Below are positions 54,281 to 63,254 of a stretch of 64,000 bases of DNA, in pieces. The stretch comes from Azoarcus sp. (GTDB lineage: Bacteria; Pseudomonadota; Gammaproteobacteria; Burkholderiales; Rhodocyclaceae). The stretch is from positions 1 to 64,000 of the forward strand of contig DYFV01000003.1 in the NCBI GenBank assembly GCA_020725025.1, given 5' to 3'. Position numbers and translations under genes: made by a program. Numbering within the stretch: position 1 is the first letter of the stretch; the number at the start of each line of letters is the position of its first letter. Below the pieces are notes generated by a model. It was not told the origin of the DNA. It saw only the letters and a program-made list of their open reading frames with translations, and made no database searches.

Positions 54281-55418
54281 CCTGGAGCTCCAAGAGAGAG
54301 GGAATCTGTCGCCGGCGCCGGGCGAGCAGCGCCCGGACCCCGGCGGCGCTGCCGCCCTCGGCCGAGACGGTGCACACCGGTGCGCCGGGCAGGACCGGGC
54401 TGCCCGCGAGCGGCAGGTCGTGACACCAGTCGAGGCCCGCCAGGGCGTCCGCCGTCACCGCCCCGATGCGGCCGCGCGCCCTTGCGAACACCACCTCGAA
54501 GCCGCGAACCGGCACCGGAGGCGGTGCCCGCCTGCCTTCGCGCGGCAGGTGCCCGGCAGCGCTCGCCAGCAGATGAGCGCGGATCAGGCCGCCCGGCAGG
54601 ACACCGCGGTACAGCGCCATGCTCGCCGGCGGACGCGGGTTCACCTCGAGCACGGCGATGCGCTCGCCGTGGAGGAGAAAGTCCACGCCGTTCGCACCGC
54701 GCAGCCCGAATGCCGCCGCCAGGGTGTCGCACAGGACCTGCAGGCGTTCGCGCAGCATGGGCGCCACGGGCAGCGGGCCGATACATCCGCGGAATACGAA
54801 GGGCAGGCCGCCGGACCTGCGCACGATCTGCCGATTCACGCCGAGGAGCCGGGCGCGCCGCCCATCGGCCAGGAAGAGCGCCGACATGGCCCTGCCGGGC
54901 GCATGTCGCTGGTAGTACGCGCCCTGCCCTTCCGGCTCGCACGGACCGTCTCCCGCCGGCCGCACCCCGCGGCCGCCGCAGCTCGCCGCATCCTTGCGCA
55001 GCCAGCCGGAGGGATCCGGCGGCGGGTCGAGCCGGGTGTCGGGATAGGGAATGCCGAGTGCCGCCAGCCGCCCGAAGAAGACGACCGGATCGCGCACCGC
55101 CGCCACGGCTTCGGCGGGATTGCCGATGAGCGGCAACCGCCGGGCCCCTTCCGCGAGCAGGCTCGGCTCGCCGTCGAAGCCGCTGCCGGCGATCCAGCCC
55201 AGCGCGCCCGCATCCCGCAGCTGTGCGAGCGTCGCAAGCAATCGCTCGGGGTCGAGGACGAGCCGCTCGGGATGGCCCACCTGCCACCATCCGACCGCGG
55301 CGCGGCGCGTGTCGGCGTCGCCGAACAGATCCAGGGCGATCGGGCGAAAACCGCCGTCGCGGGCGGACTCGGCGAGGGTGCGGGCGGACAGGCCGGCGAG
55401 CGCGAGCAGGCGGGACAC
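54213..55418 (-). CDS. ATP-grasp protein of the H4MPT cluster
   Basis: 401 aa, GTG start. ATP-grasp core: GWLRKDAASCGGRGVRPAG (about 138-156), RRARLLGVNRQIV and IAVLEVNPRPPASMALYRGV. The N-terminal part is a preATP-grasp fold (LLALAGLSARTLAES). The C-terminal 60 residues overlap mch for 68 nt and read as low-complexity, so the true stop or an error is worth checking. Such ATP-grasp genes accompany mtdB and mch in methylotrophs; substrate unknown. Confidence 0.84.
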   Translation of the reverse strand: MSRLLALAGLSARTLAESARDGGFRPIALDLFGDADTRRAAVGWWQVGHPERLVLDPERLLATLAQLRDAGALGWIAGSGFDGEPSLLAEGARRLPLIGNPAEAVAAVRDPVVFFGRLAALGIPYPDTRLDPPPDPSGWLRKDAASCGGRGVRPAGDGPCEPEGQGAYYQRHAPGRAMSALFLADGRRARLLGVNRQIVRRSGGLPFVFRGCIGPLPVAPMLRERLQVLCDTLAAAFGLRGANGVDFLLHGERIAVLEVNPRPPASMALYRGVLPGGLIRAHLLASAAGHLPREGRRAPPPVPVRGFEVVFARARGRIGAVTADALAGLDWCHDLPLAGSPVLPGAPVCTVSAEGGSAAGVRALLARRRRQIPSLLELQDDSSGDVSAGGRARAGRTAECQ

Positions 55419-55454
55419 GGACGGCGCTTCCTTGCGCGGCCGGACGCGGACGGC

Positions 55455-56363
55455 TCAGGCGGCCGTCTCGGCCACCACCTCGCGGGCCTTGGCGAAGGCC
55501 TCGCGAAAACCGAGGTAGAGCGGCTTGTCTGCGTTGCGCATGGCCGCCAGCAGCCGGTGCTCCACCTGGTACTTGACGTTGCCCACCGCCAGCGCGCCGA
55601 TGCCCACCGCGCGCCCTTCGGGCAAGGCCTTGCCGTCGTCCATCACCCCGACGCCCGCGATGCCTTCGGGCGGCACCGCGTTGACGTCCGCCGCCACCAG
55701 GAGGCGCGAGGCTGCGGCGCGCTCCTCGGTGCTCACCACCTGAACCCCGGCCGCCGCCGTGGCGAGCACCACGTCGGCGTCGGCAAGCAGGGCACGCCGC
55801 GCCTGCGGCGTGCTCGCATCCACGCCTTGCAGCGCGCAGTCGAAGCGCGCGCCGGTCTCGCGGGCCGCCTCTTCGGCTTTCGCGCCGCTGCGATGGTGGC
55901 CCAGGGCGACCCGGGCGCCCAGGCCTGCGGCGAGCACGCCCGCGATGCGGCCCACCGTCCCGGTGCCGCCGAGGATCACCACCCGCTTGCCGTCCACGCC
56001 GGTGTCGTGGGCCCGCCGCAGCTCGCGCTCCACGCAGGCCACCAGCGCGGCCGCGGTGGTGTAGGAGCCGCTGGGATCGGCCATGACCGACACCTCGAAG
56101 GGCGGCACCATGGCCTTGCGGGCGGTGTCGAGCATGTCGGCGGCGACGAGCACGTCACGCCCGCCGATGAAGATCGCGGTGGCCTTCACCCCCTTCGGGC
56201 CGCGGGAGAAGATCGCGTCCTGGGTGAGGCCCCGGATCTGCTCGGGGGCGACCTCGCAGTAGGGCACCACGACCTGATAGCCGGCATCGACCGCCATGTT
56301 GACGTCGAAGGGGCTCATCTGCCGGGCGGGGGTGAACATGTGCAGGATGTATTGGCGGTCCAT
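55455..56363 (-). CDS. mtdB: NAD(P)-dependent methylene-H4MPT dehydrogenase
   Basis: 302 aa. Oxidises methylene-H4MPT to methenyl-H4MPT. N-terminus YILHMFTPARQMSPFDVNMA, YCEVAPEQIRGLTQDAIFSRG in outline, then the Rossmann motif VVILGGTGTVGRIAGVLAAGLG (about 127-148). The C-terminus GFREAFAKAREVV is typical. MtdB rather than MtdA by the H4MPT context and N-terminal sequence. 68 nt separate it from the MptG-like gene. Confidence 0.94.
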   Translation of the reverse strand: MDRQYILHMFTPARQMSPFDVNMAVDAGYQVVVPYCEVAPEQIRGLTQDAIFSRGPKGVKATAIFIGGRDVLVAADMLDTARKAMVPPFEVSVMADPSGSYTTAAALVACVERELRRAHDTGVDGKRVVILGGTGTVGRIAGVLAAGLGARVALGHHRSGAKAEEAARETGARFDCALQGVDASTPQARRALLADADVVLATAAAGVQVVSTEERAAASRLLVAADVNAVPPEGIAGVGVMDDGKALPEGRAVGIGALAVGNVKYQVEHRLLAAMRNADKPLYLGFREAFAKAREVVAETAA

Positions 56364-56431
56364 GTCGTCTTCTTCGCGGATCTAGTGGGAAATCGAAAAG
56401 AGGAGGCCGGTGGCGCCAGGGGGGATGCCGC

Positions 56432-57466
56432 TCACCGGCCGTCCAAGGGAGGAAGGTCGTCGTTGGTGACGCGCGCCCCGCAGTTGCGCCCACCCACCAC
56501 GAGCAGCCTCAGCGCCGGGTGCACCACGCCGGCGGCGCGCACGGCCGCGATGATCTCTTCGGCCCGCGCCGCCGAGGGCAGGATGGCGAAGCCGGTCGGC
56601 CCCCAGGAGCTCTGGCCGATGCCGGCGCGCCATCGGGGACGGATCCATTCCAGCACCCGCTCCACGTCGGGGCTGGTGTACATGGAGCCGCCCTGGGCGG
56701 GGGCGTAGTAATCGCCGATCGCCTGCTGGATGGCCGAGATCCCGGCGGCGAAGGGCTCGAAATCGGCCTCCAGGGCGGCCGGCAGGACGCGCATCACCGC
56801 CTGGTGACAGAGCTTCGCCGCCAGCGCCTCGGGAAAGGGCGGGAGGCCATCCATGGCGCAGCGCTCGGCCGAGCCGTGCAGGCCGTCGATGCGCCCGTCG
56901 AGGACGAGGAGCACCCGCCAGGCACCTGGAAAGGCGGCACGGGCGAGCAGCGGCGCGGGCATGCCGTCGCTTCCCGGACCGCCGTCGAGGAGCAACCCTC
57001 CCTGGTCGAAGCCGGCGATGCCGACGCCCGAGCGCGCCCCACGGCCGAGCAGCGCGGCGATGCGCCGGGTGCCGAGGGCGAGCCGATGCAGGCTGGCGAA
57101 GGCACGGCCCAGTGCGAGCGCGAGCTGGGTACCCGAGCCGAATCCGGAATGGGCGGGCGGGGTATACATCACGGTGACCCGCACCGGCTGGCTCGCCCCG
57201 GTTTCGTGCTGAAGGGTGGCGAGGTAGCCGGCCAGGCGCGTGCGCAGGGCGTCGTCCTGCCCCGGCACCACCACCTCGTTCCGGCTCGCCGGCGCCAGCT
57301 GCAGGCCGGTACCCATGCCGTCGATCACCAGCCCCAGGCTCGCGAAACGGCGCCCCAGGCTGCCGCTGGGGTCGAGGAAGCCCAGATGCAGGCGTGCCGG
57401 GGCCTCCACGGAAGCGGAGAGGTGCGGAGCAGAACGGGTCGCGATCGAAACCGAGTTCGTGAACAT
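56432..57466 (-). CDS. Beta-ribofuranosylaminobenzene 5'-phosphate synthase
   Basis: 344 aa, MptG family, GHMP-kinase fold. Condenses 4-aminobenzoate with PRPP, the first committed step of H4MPT. SVEAPARLHLGFLDPSGSLG (about 17-36), PAHSGFGSGTQLALALGRA and GRGARSGVGIAGFDQGGLLLDGG, and SSWGPTGFAI near the end. First gene of the operon ending in fae. 4-Aminobenzoate comes from the pabB fusion at 23740. Confidence 0.92.
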   Translation of the reverse strand: MFTNSVSIATRSAPHLSASVEAPARLHLGFLDPSGSLGRRFASLGLVIDGMGTGLQLAPASRNEVVVPGQDDALRTRLAGYLATLQHETGASQPVRVTVMYTPPAHSGFGSGTQLALALGRAFASLHRLALGTRRIAALLGRGARSGVGIAGFDQGGLLLDGGPGSDGMPAPLLARAAFPGAWRVLLVLDGRIDGLHGSAERCAMDGLPPFPEALAAKLCHQAVMRVLPAALEADFEPFAAGISAIQQAIGDYYAPAQGGSMYTSPDVERVLEWIRPRWRAGIGQSSWGPTGFAILPSAARAEEIIAAVRAAGVVHPALRLLVVGGRNCGARVTNDDLPPLDGR

Positions 57467-57805
57467 GGTCGCCTTGCCGAATCGGGATGACGCACAGCCG
57501 CGGCCTTCCCGCGGCTGTCGGGTCGTTTCGCCCGACCTTCAGCAAGGTCCATTCCAGTCGCGTGAATCCCTTCGCCGGCGCGGATCCTGTTCCACAGCCC
57601 GCCGCGGGCGGGACAGAGTGTGTCATTGCATCCGTCACGCAATGCGCTGTGCCGCCCTGCCCTGCGCCGCGCCGACCACTCGTCGGCGATATGCGCACAC
57701 GGCGTGCCATAGTTGGCACCGCTCGTCCCGAGCGGTGCCACGCCGCAGACGCGCGTGGCTAGAATCGTCTTCACTACGCGTGGGCACACCCGAAGGAGAT
57801 TCTGC
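57467..57805. other. Divergent region, mptG operon / cheY
   Basis: 339 bp with no credible gene. It holds an ACAGAGTGT element (57613-57621), ATTGC-N9-GCAAT, and a cluster of three GTGCCA/TGGCAC boxes (57704-57740) that form two alternative hairpins: GTGCCA-TAGT-TGGCAC and the 12-bp TGGCACCGCTCG-TCC-CGAGCGGTGCCA. A weak leftward sigma-54-like sequence TGGCAC-N5-GTGCG falls at 57694-57709 but lies 228 nt from the gene. Confidence 0.6.
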
Positions 57806-58174
57806 ATGCCGACCCGGATACTCGTCGTCGACGACTCGGCCATGGCGAGAAAGATGTTGATCAAGGCGCTGCCGGCGAGCTGGGATGTCGAGATCGAGCA
57901 GGCGAGCAACGGCGAGGAGGCGCTCGCCGCATACCGCGCGGCCGAGTTCGACGTGATGTTCCTCGACCTCACCATGCCCGGCATGGATGGTTTCCAGGTC
58001 CTGGAGGCGCTGCGCCGGGAGGAGCTCAACTGCCTTGTCGTCGTGGTTTCGGCCGACATCCAGCCGGCGGCCCGCGCACGCGTCCGGGAGCTCGGCGCGA
58101 TCGCCTTCGTGCCGAAGCCGATCGATGCGGCACGGATCGGCGCCGTGCTGCGCGAATACGGAGTCTGCCCATGA
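57806..58174 (+). CDS. CheY-like single-domain response regulator
   Basis: 122 aa receiver only: Asp9-Asp10, phospho-acceptor Asp54 (MFLDLTMPGMDG), and Lys in FVPKPID. AAGGAGATTCTGC precedes the ATG. Its stop overlaps the CheC-like gene by 4 nt. With the CheC-like phosphatase and PAS kinase it forms a small phosphorelay. The target may be the chemotaxis motor or the activator nearby. Confidence 0.92.
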   Translation: MPTRILVVDDSAMARKMLIKALPASWDVEIEQASNGEEALAAYRAAEFDVMFLDLTMPGMDGFQVLEALRREELNCLVVVVSADIQPAARARVRELGAIAFVPKPIDAARIGAVLREYGVCP

Positions 58175-58782
58175 CCGAGGGACTGCTGTCCGAAGACCAG
58201 CGCGACGCGCTGCAGGAGATCGCCAACGTGGGCATGGGCCAGGCGGCCGCCTCGATCGCCACCGTGCTGGGCGAGTTCGTGCAGCTCTCGGTGCCGCGCA
58301 TCCTCATCCTGCGCCCCGCGCTCATCGGCCCGGCCCTGGAGCGCATGGTCGGGAAGGAGTCGGTCACCGCGGTCCGTCAGGGCTTCCACGGCGAGTTGCG
58401 CGGCGAAACGCTGGTCATCTACGGCCGCGAGCAGTGCCGCGAGCTCGCCGGCCTGATGGGGTACGGCGAGACGCTCGATGCTGCGAGCGAGCACGAGCTG
58501 CTGCTCGACGTGAGCAACCTGATGGTCGGTGCCTGCCTGGGCGGGATCGCCGCGCAGATCAAGTTCGAGCTCGGTTTCTCCGCCCCCTCGCTGATGGCCG
58601 AGGACGCAGCCCCGGCCTCGCTGCTCGACAGCCGGGGGATCGGCACGCCCTGCGCGCTGTTCCTCGAGGTGAATTTCCGCCTCGAGCGGCGCGATTTCGC
58701 CTGCCACCTCGTGATGCTCATGCCGGAAGAGGAAATCCTTGTGATCCGCGCCGCCCTCGATCGCTTCCTGGAGAGCCTGTGA
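58171..58782 (+). CDS. CheC-like phosphatase
   Basis: 203 aa, CheC/FliY/CheX family. The first active-site motif is intact (LQEIANVGMGQAAASIA, Glu and Asn); in the second (LLLDVSNLMVGACLGG) the Glu position reads as Asp or Val. CheC removes phosphate from CheY-P. Starts by ATGA overlap after CheY and overlaps the kinase start. Confidence 0.88.
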   Translation: MTEGLLSEDQRDALQEIANVGMGQAAASIATVLGEFVQLSVPRILILRPALIGPALERMVGKESVTAVRQGFHGELRGETLVIYGREQCRELAGLMGYGETLDAASEHELLLDVSNLMVGACLGGIAAQIKFELGFSAPSLMAEDAAPASLLDSRGIGTPCALFLEVNFRLERRDFACHLVMLMPEEEILVIRAALDRFLESL

Positions 58783-60095
58783 TGAGCACAGCCATCGATC
58801 TGCCGCGGCTGGCCGACTTCGTGGTCGACCGCGTCGCGGTCGGCGTCTTCGCGGTCGACCGCGAGCTCACCGTCACGCTGTGGAACCGCTTCATGGCCAC
58901 CCACAGCCGGCGCCCGGCCGAGACCGTGCTCGGGCGCAAGCTCTTCGACTGCTTTCCCGAGCTGCCGCGGGAGTGGTTAGAGCACAAGATCCATACCGTG
59001 CTGACCCTGGGCAACTACGGCTTCACCTCCTGGGAGCAGCGTCCCTTCCTTTTCCGCTTCGACCACAACCGCCCCATCACCGGGGGCGTGGACGCGATGC
59101 GCCAGAGCTGCACCTTCCTGCCGGTACGGAGCCCGGACGGCACGGTCGAGCAGGTCTGCGTGACCGTCTTCGACTACACCGACGCCGCCCTCGCCCACGC
59201 CGAGCTGGCGCGCACGGTGCAGGCCCTGGAAGCCGAGCAGGCCGCCCAGCGCAAGCTCATCGACGAGCTCGAGCAGGCCCACAACCAGCTCCTGCAATCG
59301 GAAAAGCTCGCCTCCATCGGCCAGCTCGCCGCGGGGGTCGCCCACGAGATCAACAACCCGATCGGCTTCGTCAACTCCAACCTCGGCACCCTCGACGGCT
59401 ACGTGAGCGACCTGTTGCGCGTGATCGACGCCTATCGCGAGGTGGAGGCGGCCCTGCCGCCCGAGTCCCGCGCGAGGGTCGAGGCGGTCAAGCAGGAGGT
59501 GGACCTCGCCTACCTGCAGGACGACGCGGGCGCGCTGGTGAAAGAGAGCCGCGACGGGCTCGATCGGGTCACGCGCATCGTGCAGGACCTCAAGGATTTC
59601 TCGCGCATGGGCACCGCCGACTGGCAGTGGGCCGACCTGCACCGCTGCCTCGACAGCACCATCAACGTGGTGACCAACGAGATCAAGTACAAGGCGGAGC
59701 TCGAGCGCCGCTATGCCGAGCTCCCCGAGGTCCGCTGCGTGCCTTCGCAGCTGAACCAGGTCTTCATGAACCTGCTGGTCAACGCGGCCCAGGCCATCCC
59801 GGAACGCGGACGGATCACCATCACCACCGGGCGGAACGGCGACGAGGTCTTCGTGGCGGTGCGCGACACGGGTGCCGGCATCCCGCCCGACATCCTCAAG
59901 CGCGTCTTCGATCCCTTCTTCACCACCAAGCCGGTCGGCACCGGCACCGGTCTGGGCCTGTCGGTCTCCCACGGCATCGTCGAGCGCCATCGCGGCCGCA
60001 TCGAGGTCGACAGCGAGCCGGGCGCCGGCACCGAGTTCCGGGTGTGGCTGCCCATCGACGCGCAGCCGGCAATGGGAGCACAGGACGCGGTGTAA
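58782..60095 (+). CDS. PAS sensor histidine kinase
   Basis: 437 aa, soluble. PAS domain about 10-135 (VGVFAVDRELTVTLWNRF), coiled linker about 140-175, then HisKA with His188 in GVAHEINNPIGFVNSNL and HATPase with NQVFMNLLVNAAQAI, DTGAGIP and GTGLGLS. Likely phosphorylates the CheY-like protein encoded two genes before. The PAS has no visible cofactor Cys or His set. Starts ATG overlapping the CheC-like stop. Confidence 0.92.
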   Translation: MSTAIDLPRLADFVVDRVAVGVFAVDRELTVTLWNRFMATHSRRPAETVLGRKLFDCFPELPREWLEHKIHTVLTLGNYGFTSWEQRPFLFRFDHNRPITGGVDAMRQSCTFLPVRSPDGTVEQVCVTVFDYTDAALAHAELARTVQALEAEQAAQRKLIDELEQAHNQLLQSEKLASIGQLAAGVAHEINNPIGFVNSNLGTLDGYVSDLLRVIDAYREVEAALPPESRARVEAVKQEVDLAYLQDDAGALVKESRDGLDRVTRIVQDLKDFSRMGTADWQWADLHRCLDSTINVVTNEIKYKAELERRYAELPEVRCVPSQLNQVFMNLLVNAAQAIPERGRITITTGRNGDEVFVAVRDTGAGIPPDILKRVFDPFFTTKPVGTGTGLGLSVSHGIVERHRGRIEVDSEPGAGTEFRVWLPIDAQPAMGAQDAV

Positions 60096-60101
60096 CGGCC
60101 G

Positions 60102-60126
60102 GATCGCGGCTGCAGCCGCTCCTACA
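60102..60126 (-). repeat. REP-like palindrome containing GTAGGAGCGGCTGCAGCC
   Basis: On the minus strand, GTAGGAGCGGCTGCAGCCGC with a 14-bp perfect core (60106-60119). The family is common between genes of Pseudomonas and relatives. It lies between convergent genes; its TAG is also the stop codon of the activator at 60122. Confidence 0.65.
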
Positions 60127-61207
60127 AGCGGCCCAGCTTGCGATACAGGGTGTTGCGGCTGATCCCCAGGCGGCGTGCCGCGGCGGAAACGTTGCCCCCT
60201 TCGTCGGCGAGCACTTCCTCGATGGTGCGCCGCTCGAGGCTGCGCAGCGACTCGTCGGAACCCGCATGCGGCGTCCCGACGGTTTCCCGCGCGGCCGGTG
60301 GCGGGCGCGGCTGCTCGTCCCCGTCGCTCTCCAGGGCGAACAGTTCCTCGGGCAGGTGCTCGGAGGCGATGATCGACTCGCTGTCGTCGAGCAGTGCGAG
60401 CGCCACGCGCAGGCTGTTGTGCAGCTGGCGCAGGTTGCCGGGCCAGGGGTAGCGCCGGAAGAAGGCGAGCACGTCCGGGGCGACATCCACGGCACGCTGC
60501 CCCTCGGTCTCCATGTCGAGCAGGATGCGCACCAGGCGATCGATGTCGCTGCGCTCGCGCAGCGGCGGCAGCGTGACCGCGAGCCCGTTGATGCGGTAGT
60601 AGAGATCCTGCCGGAAGGTGCCGGAGCGCACCGCCTCGGCCAGGTTGCAGTGGGTTGCGCAGACCAGCGCGAACGACACGGGCAGGGTCCTGCTGCTGCC
60701 GAGCGGCGTCACGCAACGCTCCTGGAGCACCCGCAGCAGACGGCTCTGGAGCCCCAGGGGCATGTCGCCGATCTCGTCGAGGAAGAGCGTGCCGCCGTTG
60801 GCCTGCCTGAGCTTGCCCGCGAAGCCCTCGCGCCGTGCGCCGGTGAAGGCGCCGCCCACGTAGCCGAAGAGCTCGGATTCGATGAGATGCTCGGGAATGG
60901 CCGCGCAGTTGACCGCCACGAAGACGCCTTCGCGCTGCGGTCCGCCGTTGTGGAAAGCCTTGGCGAAGAGCTCTTTCCCGACCCCCGACTCGCCGAGGAC
61001 GAGGAGCGGGATATCCCGCCCCTCGACCCGCCCCGCGCGCCGTATCGCCTCCGCCATGCGCGGGTCGCCGGTGTCGAGCCGCGCCAGCGTCAGACGGCGC
61101 TCCACCGGCGCGCGGGCATCGGCCTGCGGGAACGGGCCGTGGCGCGCGGTGTCCGGTGCGACCTTGGGCGTTTCTTCATCGGGGACGGATCGGAGCGGCA
61201 ATCGCAT
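60122..61207 (-). CDS. Sigma-54 activator lacking an N-terminal sensor
   Basis: 361 aa. Only about 45 residues precede the AAA+ domain, so there is no GAF/PAS sensor. AAA+ has [24 protein letters not shown] and FRQDLYYRI; a Fis-type helix-turn-helix closes it (SAAARRLGISRNTLYRKLG). It is the mirror of the protein at 6600, which keeps the sensor but lost activator parts. It should activate constitutively or be controlled by a partner, such as the adjacent two-component set (inference). No strong ribosome binding site precedes the ATG, so a longer start cannot be excluded. Confidence 0.88.
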   Translation of the reverse strand: MRLPLRSVPDEETPKVAPDTARHGPFPQADARAPVERRLTLARLDTGDPRMAEAIRRAGRVEGRDIPLLVLGESGVGKELFAKAFHNGGPQREGVFVAVNCAAIPEHLIESELFGYVGGAFTGARREGFAGKLRQANGGTLFLDEIGDMPLGLQSRLLRVLQERCVTPLGSSRTLPVSFALVCATHCNLAEAVRSGTFRQDLYYRINGLAVTLPPLRERSDIDRLVRILLDMETEGQRAVDVAPDVLAFFRRYPWPGNLRQLHNSLRVALALLDDSESIIASEHLPEELFALESDGDEQPRPPPAARETVGTPHAGSDESLRSLERRTIEEVLADEGGNVSAAARRLGISRNTLYRKLGRL

Positions 61208-61240
61208 GGGCTTCCGGATGGCGACCGGGACGCTGCCCGG

Positions 61241-61969
61241 TCAGGGTCTCACTTCGAGATGGTTGAAGACTTCGTTCACCCCGGGCACGCACCAGACGTC
61301 GCGCTCGGCACGCTCGCGCTCGTCGCGACGCGACACGACGCCTTCCAGCGTGACCACGCCCAGGTTGGTGACGACGCCGATCTGGTCCGCATGCACCAGG
61401 GGATCGAGTTCCAGGACGAGGCGCACGGCGTCGTTCACCTCGTGGTCGTGGTCGTCCTCGGCGGGCAGCACCTGCAGGCGGTTCACCACCTGGCGGCAAC
61501 CCGGCACCCACCACGCCAGCACTTCGGTCACGCGCCGGTGCGAGAGGCTGATCACGTGTCCTTCCAGGTAGATGGTACCGTCTTCCACGGCGAACAGGAT
61601 GTTGCCGCTGCTGTCGTCGCCCATGGCCTCGTGGAGGATCTCCACCTTGCCCTTTTCGCCCCGGCGCAGAGTGCAGTTCTTGAGGTCGCATTCGCGCAGC
61701 AGGCTCTGCTCGAGGGCATCCAGGATCTCGCCGTCGCCGCGCGGCTCGGAAGCGGCCAGGCGCAGGCGGTCCACGACCTGCTCGACCCCCGCCGCCTCGC
61801 TTGCCCGGCGCAGGGCAAGCCGGCGTGCGGCGATGCTCTCCACCTCCCCTTCCAAAGTGAGCGCGCCCGCCTCGACTTCGAGGTGGATGGGAAATTGGTG
61901 CAGGTTGATCCGCGGCTCGGTCTCCAGCGCGGCCTGCACCCGCTTCAATATTTCTTCATCGTTCGCCAT
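61241..61969 (-). CDS. BON-domain protein
   Basis: 242 aa, three repeats of about 70 aa of the BON type, each with a beta-strand such as GALTLEGEVESIAARRLA, GTIYLEGHVISLSHRRV and GVVTLEGVVSRRDERERA. No signal peptide, so probably cytosolic or membrane-associated. Start at ATG 61969 after GGAGGCGAG; the TTG start at 61987 is less likely. BON domains bind phospholipid; role here unknown. Confidence 0.85.
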   Translation of the reverse strand: MANDEEILKRVQAALETEPRINLHQFPIHLEVEAGALTLEGEVESIAARRLALRRASEAAGVEQVVDRLRLAASEPRGDGEILDALEQSLLRECDLKNCTLRRGEKGKVEILHEAMGDDSSGNILFAVEDGTIYLEGHVISLSHRRVTEVLAWWVPGCRQVVNRLQVLPAEDDHDHEVNDAVRLVLELDPLVHADQIGVVTNLGVVTLEGVVSRRDERERAERDVWCVPGVNEVFNHLEVRP

Positions 61970-62191
61970 GGTGCTCGCCTCCGACAAGGACGCGCCGCGG
62001 CGCCGTCGGCGCCGGACGCGCGATCGCGCCGCCCGGATGGAGTGCCGGCCCCGGCCGGCGGCAGCGCCCGGGGCCGGCGGGGCGTAAGTCGGGGCAGGCC
62101 GCTAGCGGCGTGCTCTGTCATTACGTTAGTCCTTCGGGCGAGGAAGGTGAAGCCCGGGGGGGTAGGTCCCGATATTGCTGGCACGCCGCCC

Positions 62192-63244
62192 ATGCCGTAC
62201 ATCGCCCCCCGCCACCGCTCCTTTCCGCCCCTCCTGAACGACCTGCGTCCGACCCGTGTGGCGGTCTTCCGCGCCCTGCGGCTGGGCGACATGGTGTGTG
62301 CCGTGCCCGCCCTGCGCGCGCTGCGCAAGGCACTCCCGGACGCCTCGATCACCCTGGTCGGGCTGCCGTGGGCCGGCACCCTGGCCACGCGCCTGCATCG
62401 CTACGTGGACGAGTTCGTCGCCTTTCCGGGCTATCCCGGGCTGCCCGAGCAGGCGCCCGACGCGGCCGCCCTGCCCGCCTTCTTCACGGCGATGCGCGCA
62501 CGCCGCTTCGACCTCGCGATCCAGATGCACGGCGACGGCCGCATCTCCAACGCGATCGTCGCGCAATTCGGCGCCGCGCGGACCAGCGGCTTCCACGGGG
62601 CGGGAACGCCCGCCACGCCGAGCTTCCTGCCCTATCCCGAGCACGGAGCCGAGATCCGGCGCCTGTTGCGGCTCACCGGTTTCCTCGGCGCGCCACCCGA
62701 CGGCGAGGACCCGGAATTCCCGCTCCTTCCGGCGGACGCCGCGGAAGTGGCGGCATGGGAAGCCGCCGCCACTCTGCCCGAGGAAGGCTACGTCTGCCTG
62801 CACGCCGGCGCGCGCGCGGTCGAGCGGCGCTGGCCGCCGCACTGCTTCGCCGCCGTGGGCGACGCCCTGCACCGCGCCTGGGGCCTGCCGGTGGTCCTCA
62901 CCGGCTCCCAGGACGAAGGCCCCATCGTGGGCGCGGTGAAGCGCGCCATGCGCACGCCGGCCATCGACACCGCCGGCCCCATTTCGGCAGGTGCCCTCGC
63001 CCACATCCTGGCCCGCGCACGGCTGGTGGTCTGCAACGACACGGGGGTGTCTCATCTCGCCGCCGCCCTGCGCCGTCCCAGCGTGATCGTCTTCCGCGCC
63101 TCCGAGATGGGGCGATGGGCGCCGCTCGACCGGCGCCGCCATCGTCCGGTGTGGGATCCGTCCGGCCGTGCCGTCGGCCGGGTGCTGGCCCACGCCCACA
63201 CCCTGCTCGCCATGCCGCCGGCCGCCCCTTCCGGACGGGCCTAG
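62192..63244 (+). CDS. Glycosyltransferase family 9 (heptosyltransferase-like)
   Basis: 350 aa GT-B protein. VAVFRALRLGDMVCAVPALRAL at about 23-44, then YVCLHAGARAVERRWPP and LVVCNDTGVSHLAAALRRP, the ADP-heptose-binding motifs of the family. Probably adds heptose to lipopolysaccharide core. Upstream 222 bp carries no other gene. It marks the change to cell-envelope genes at the edge of the C1 island. Confidence 0.9.
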   Translation: MPYIAPRHRSFPPLLNDLRPTRVAVFRALRLGDMVCAVPALRALRKALPDASITLVGLPWAGTLATRLHRYVDEFVAFPGYPGLPEQAPDAAALPAFFTAMRARRFDLAIQMHGDGRISNAIVAQFGAARTSGFHGAGTPATPSFLPYPEHGAEIRRLLRLTGFLGAPPDGEDPEFPLLPADAAEVAAWEAAATLPEEGYVCLHAGARAVERRWPPHCFAAVGDALHRAWGLPVVLTGSQDEGPIVGAVKRAMRTPAIDTAGPISAGALAHILARARLVVCNDTGVSHLAAALRRPSVIVFRASEMGRWAPLDRRRHRPVWDPSGRAVGRVLAHAHTLLAMPPAAPSGRA

Positions 63245-63254
63245 CGGCGGTCGC

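Noticed and set aside
57694-57709. Sigma-54-like TGGCAC-N5-GTGCG before the MptG-like gene
   Set aside because: Weak -12 element, 228 nt from the gene, and the TGGCAC is explained by the local inverted repeats.
58880-63244. 1454-codon rightward frame
   Set aside because: Only the last 350 codons (from 62192) are a real glycosyltransferase; the rest is a shadow across the kinase, activator and BON genes.
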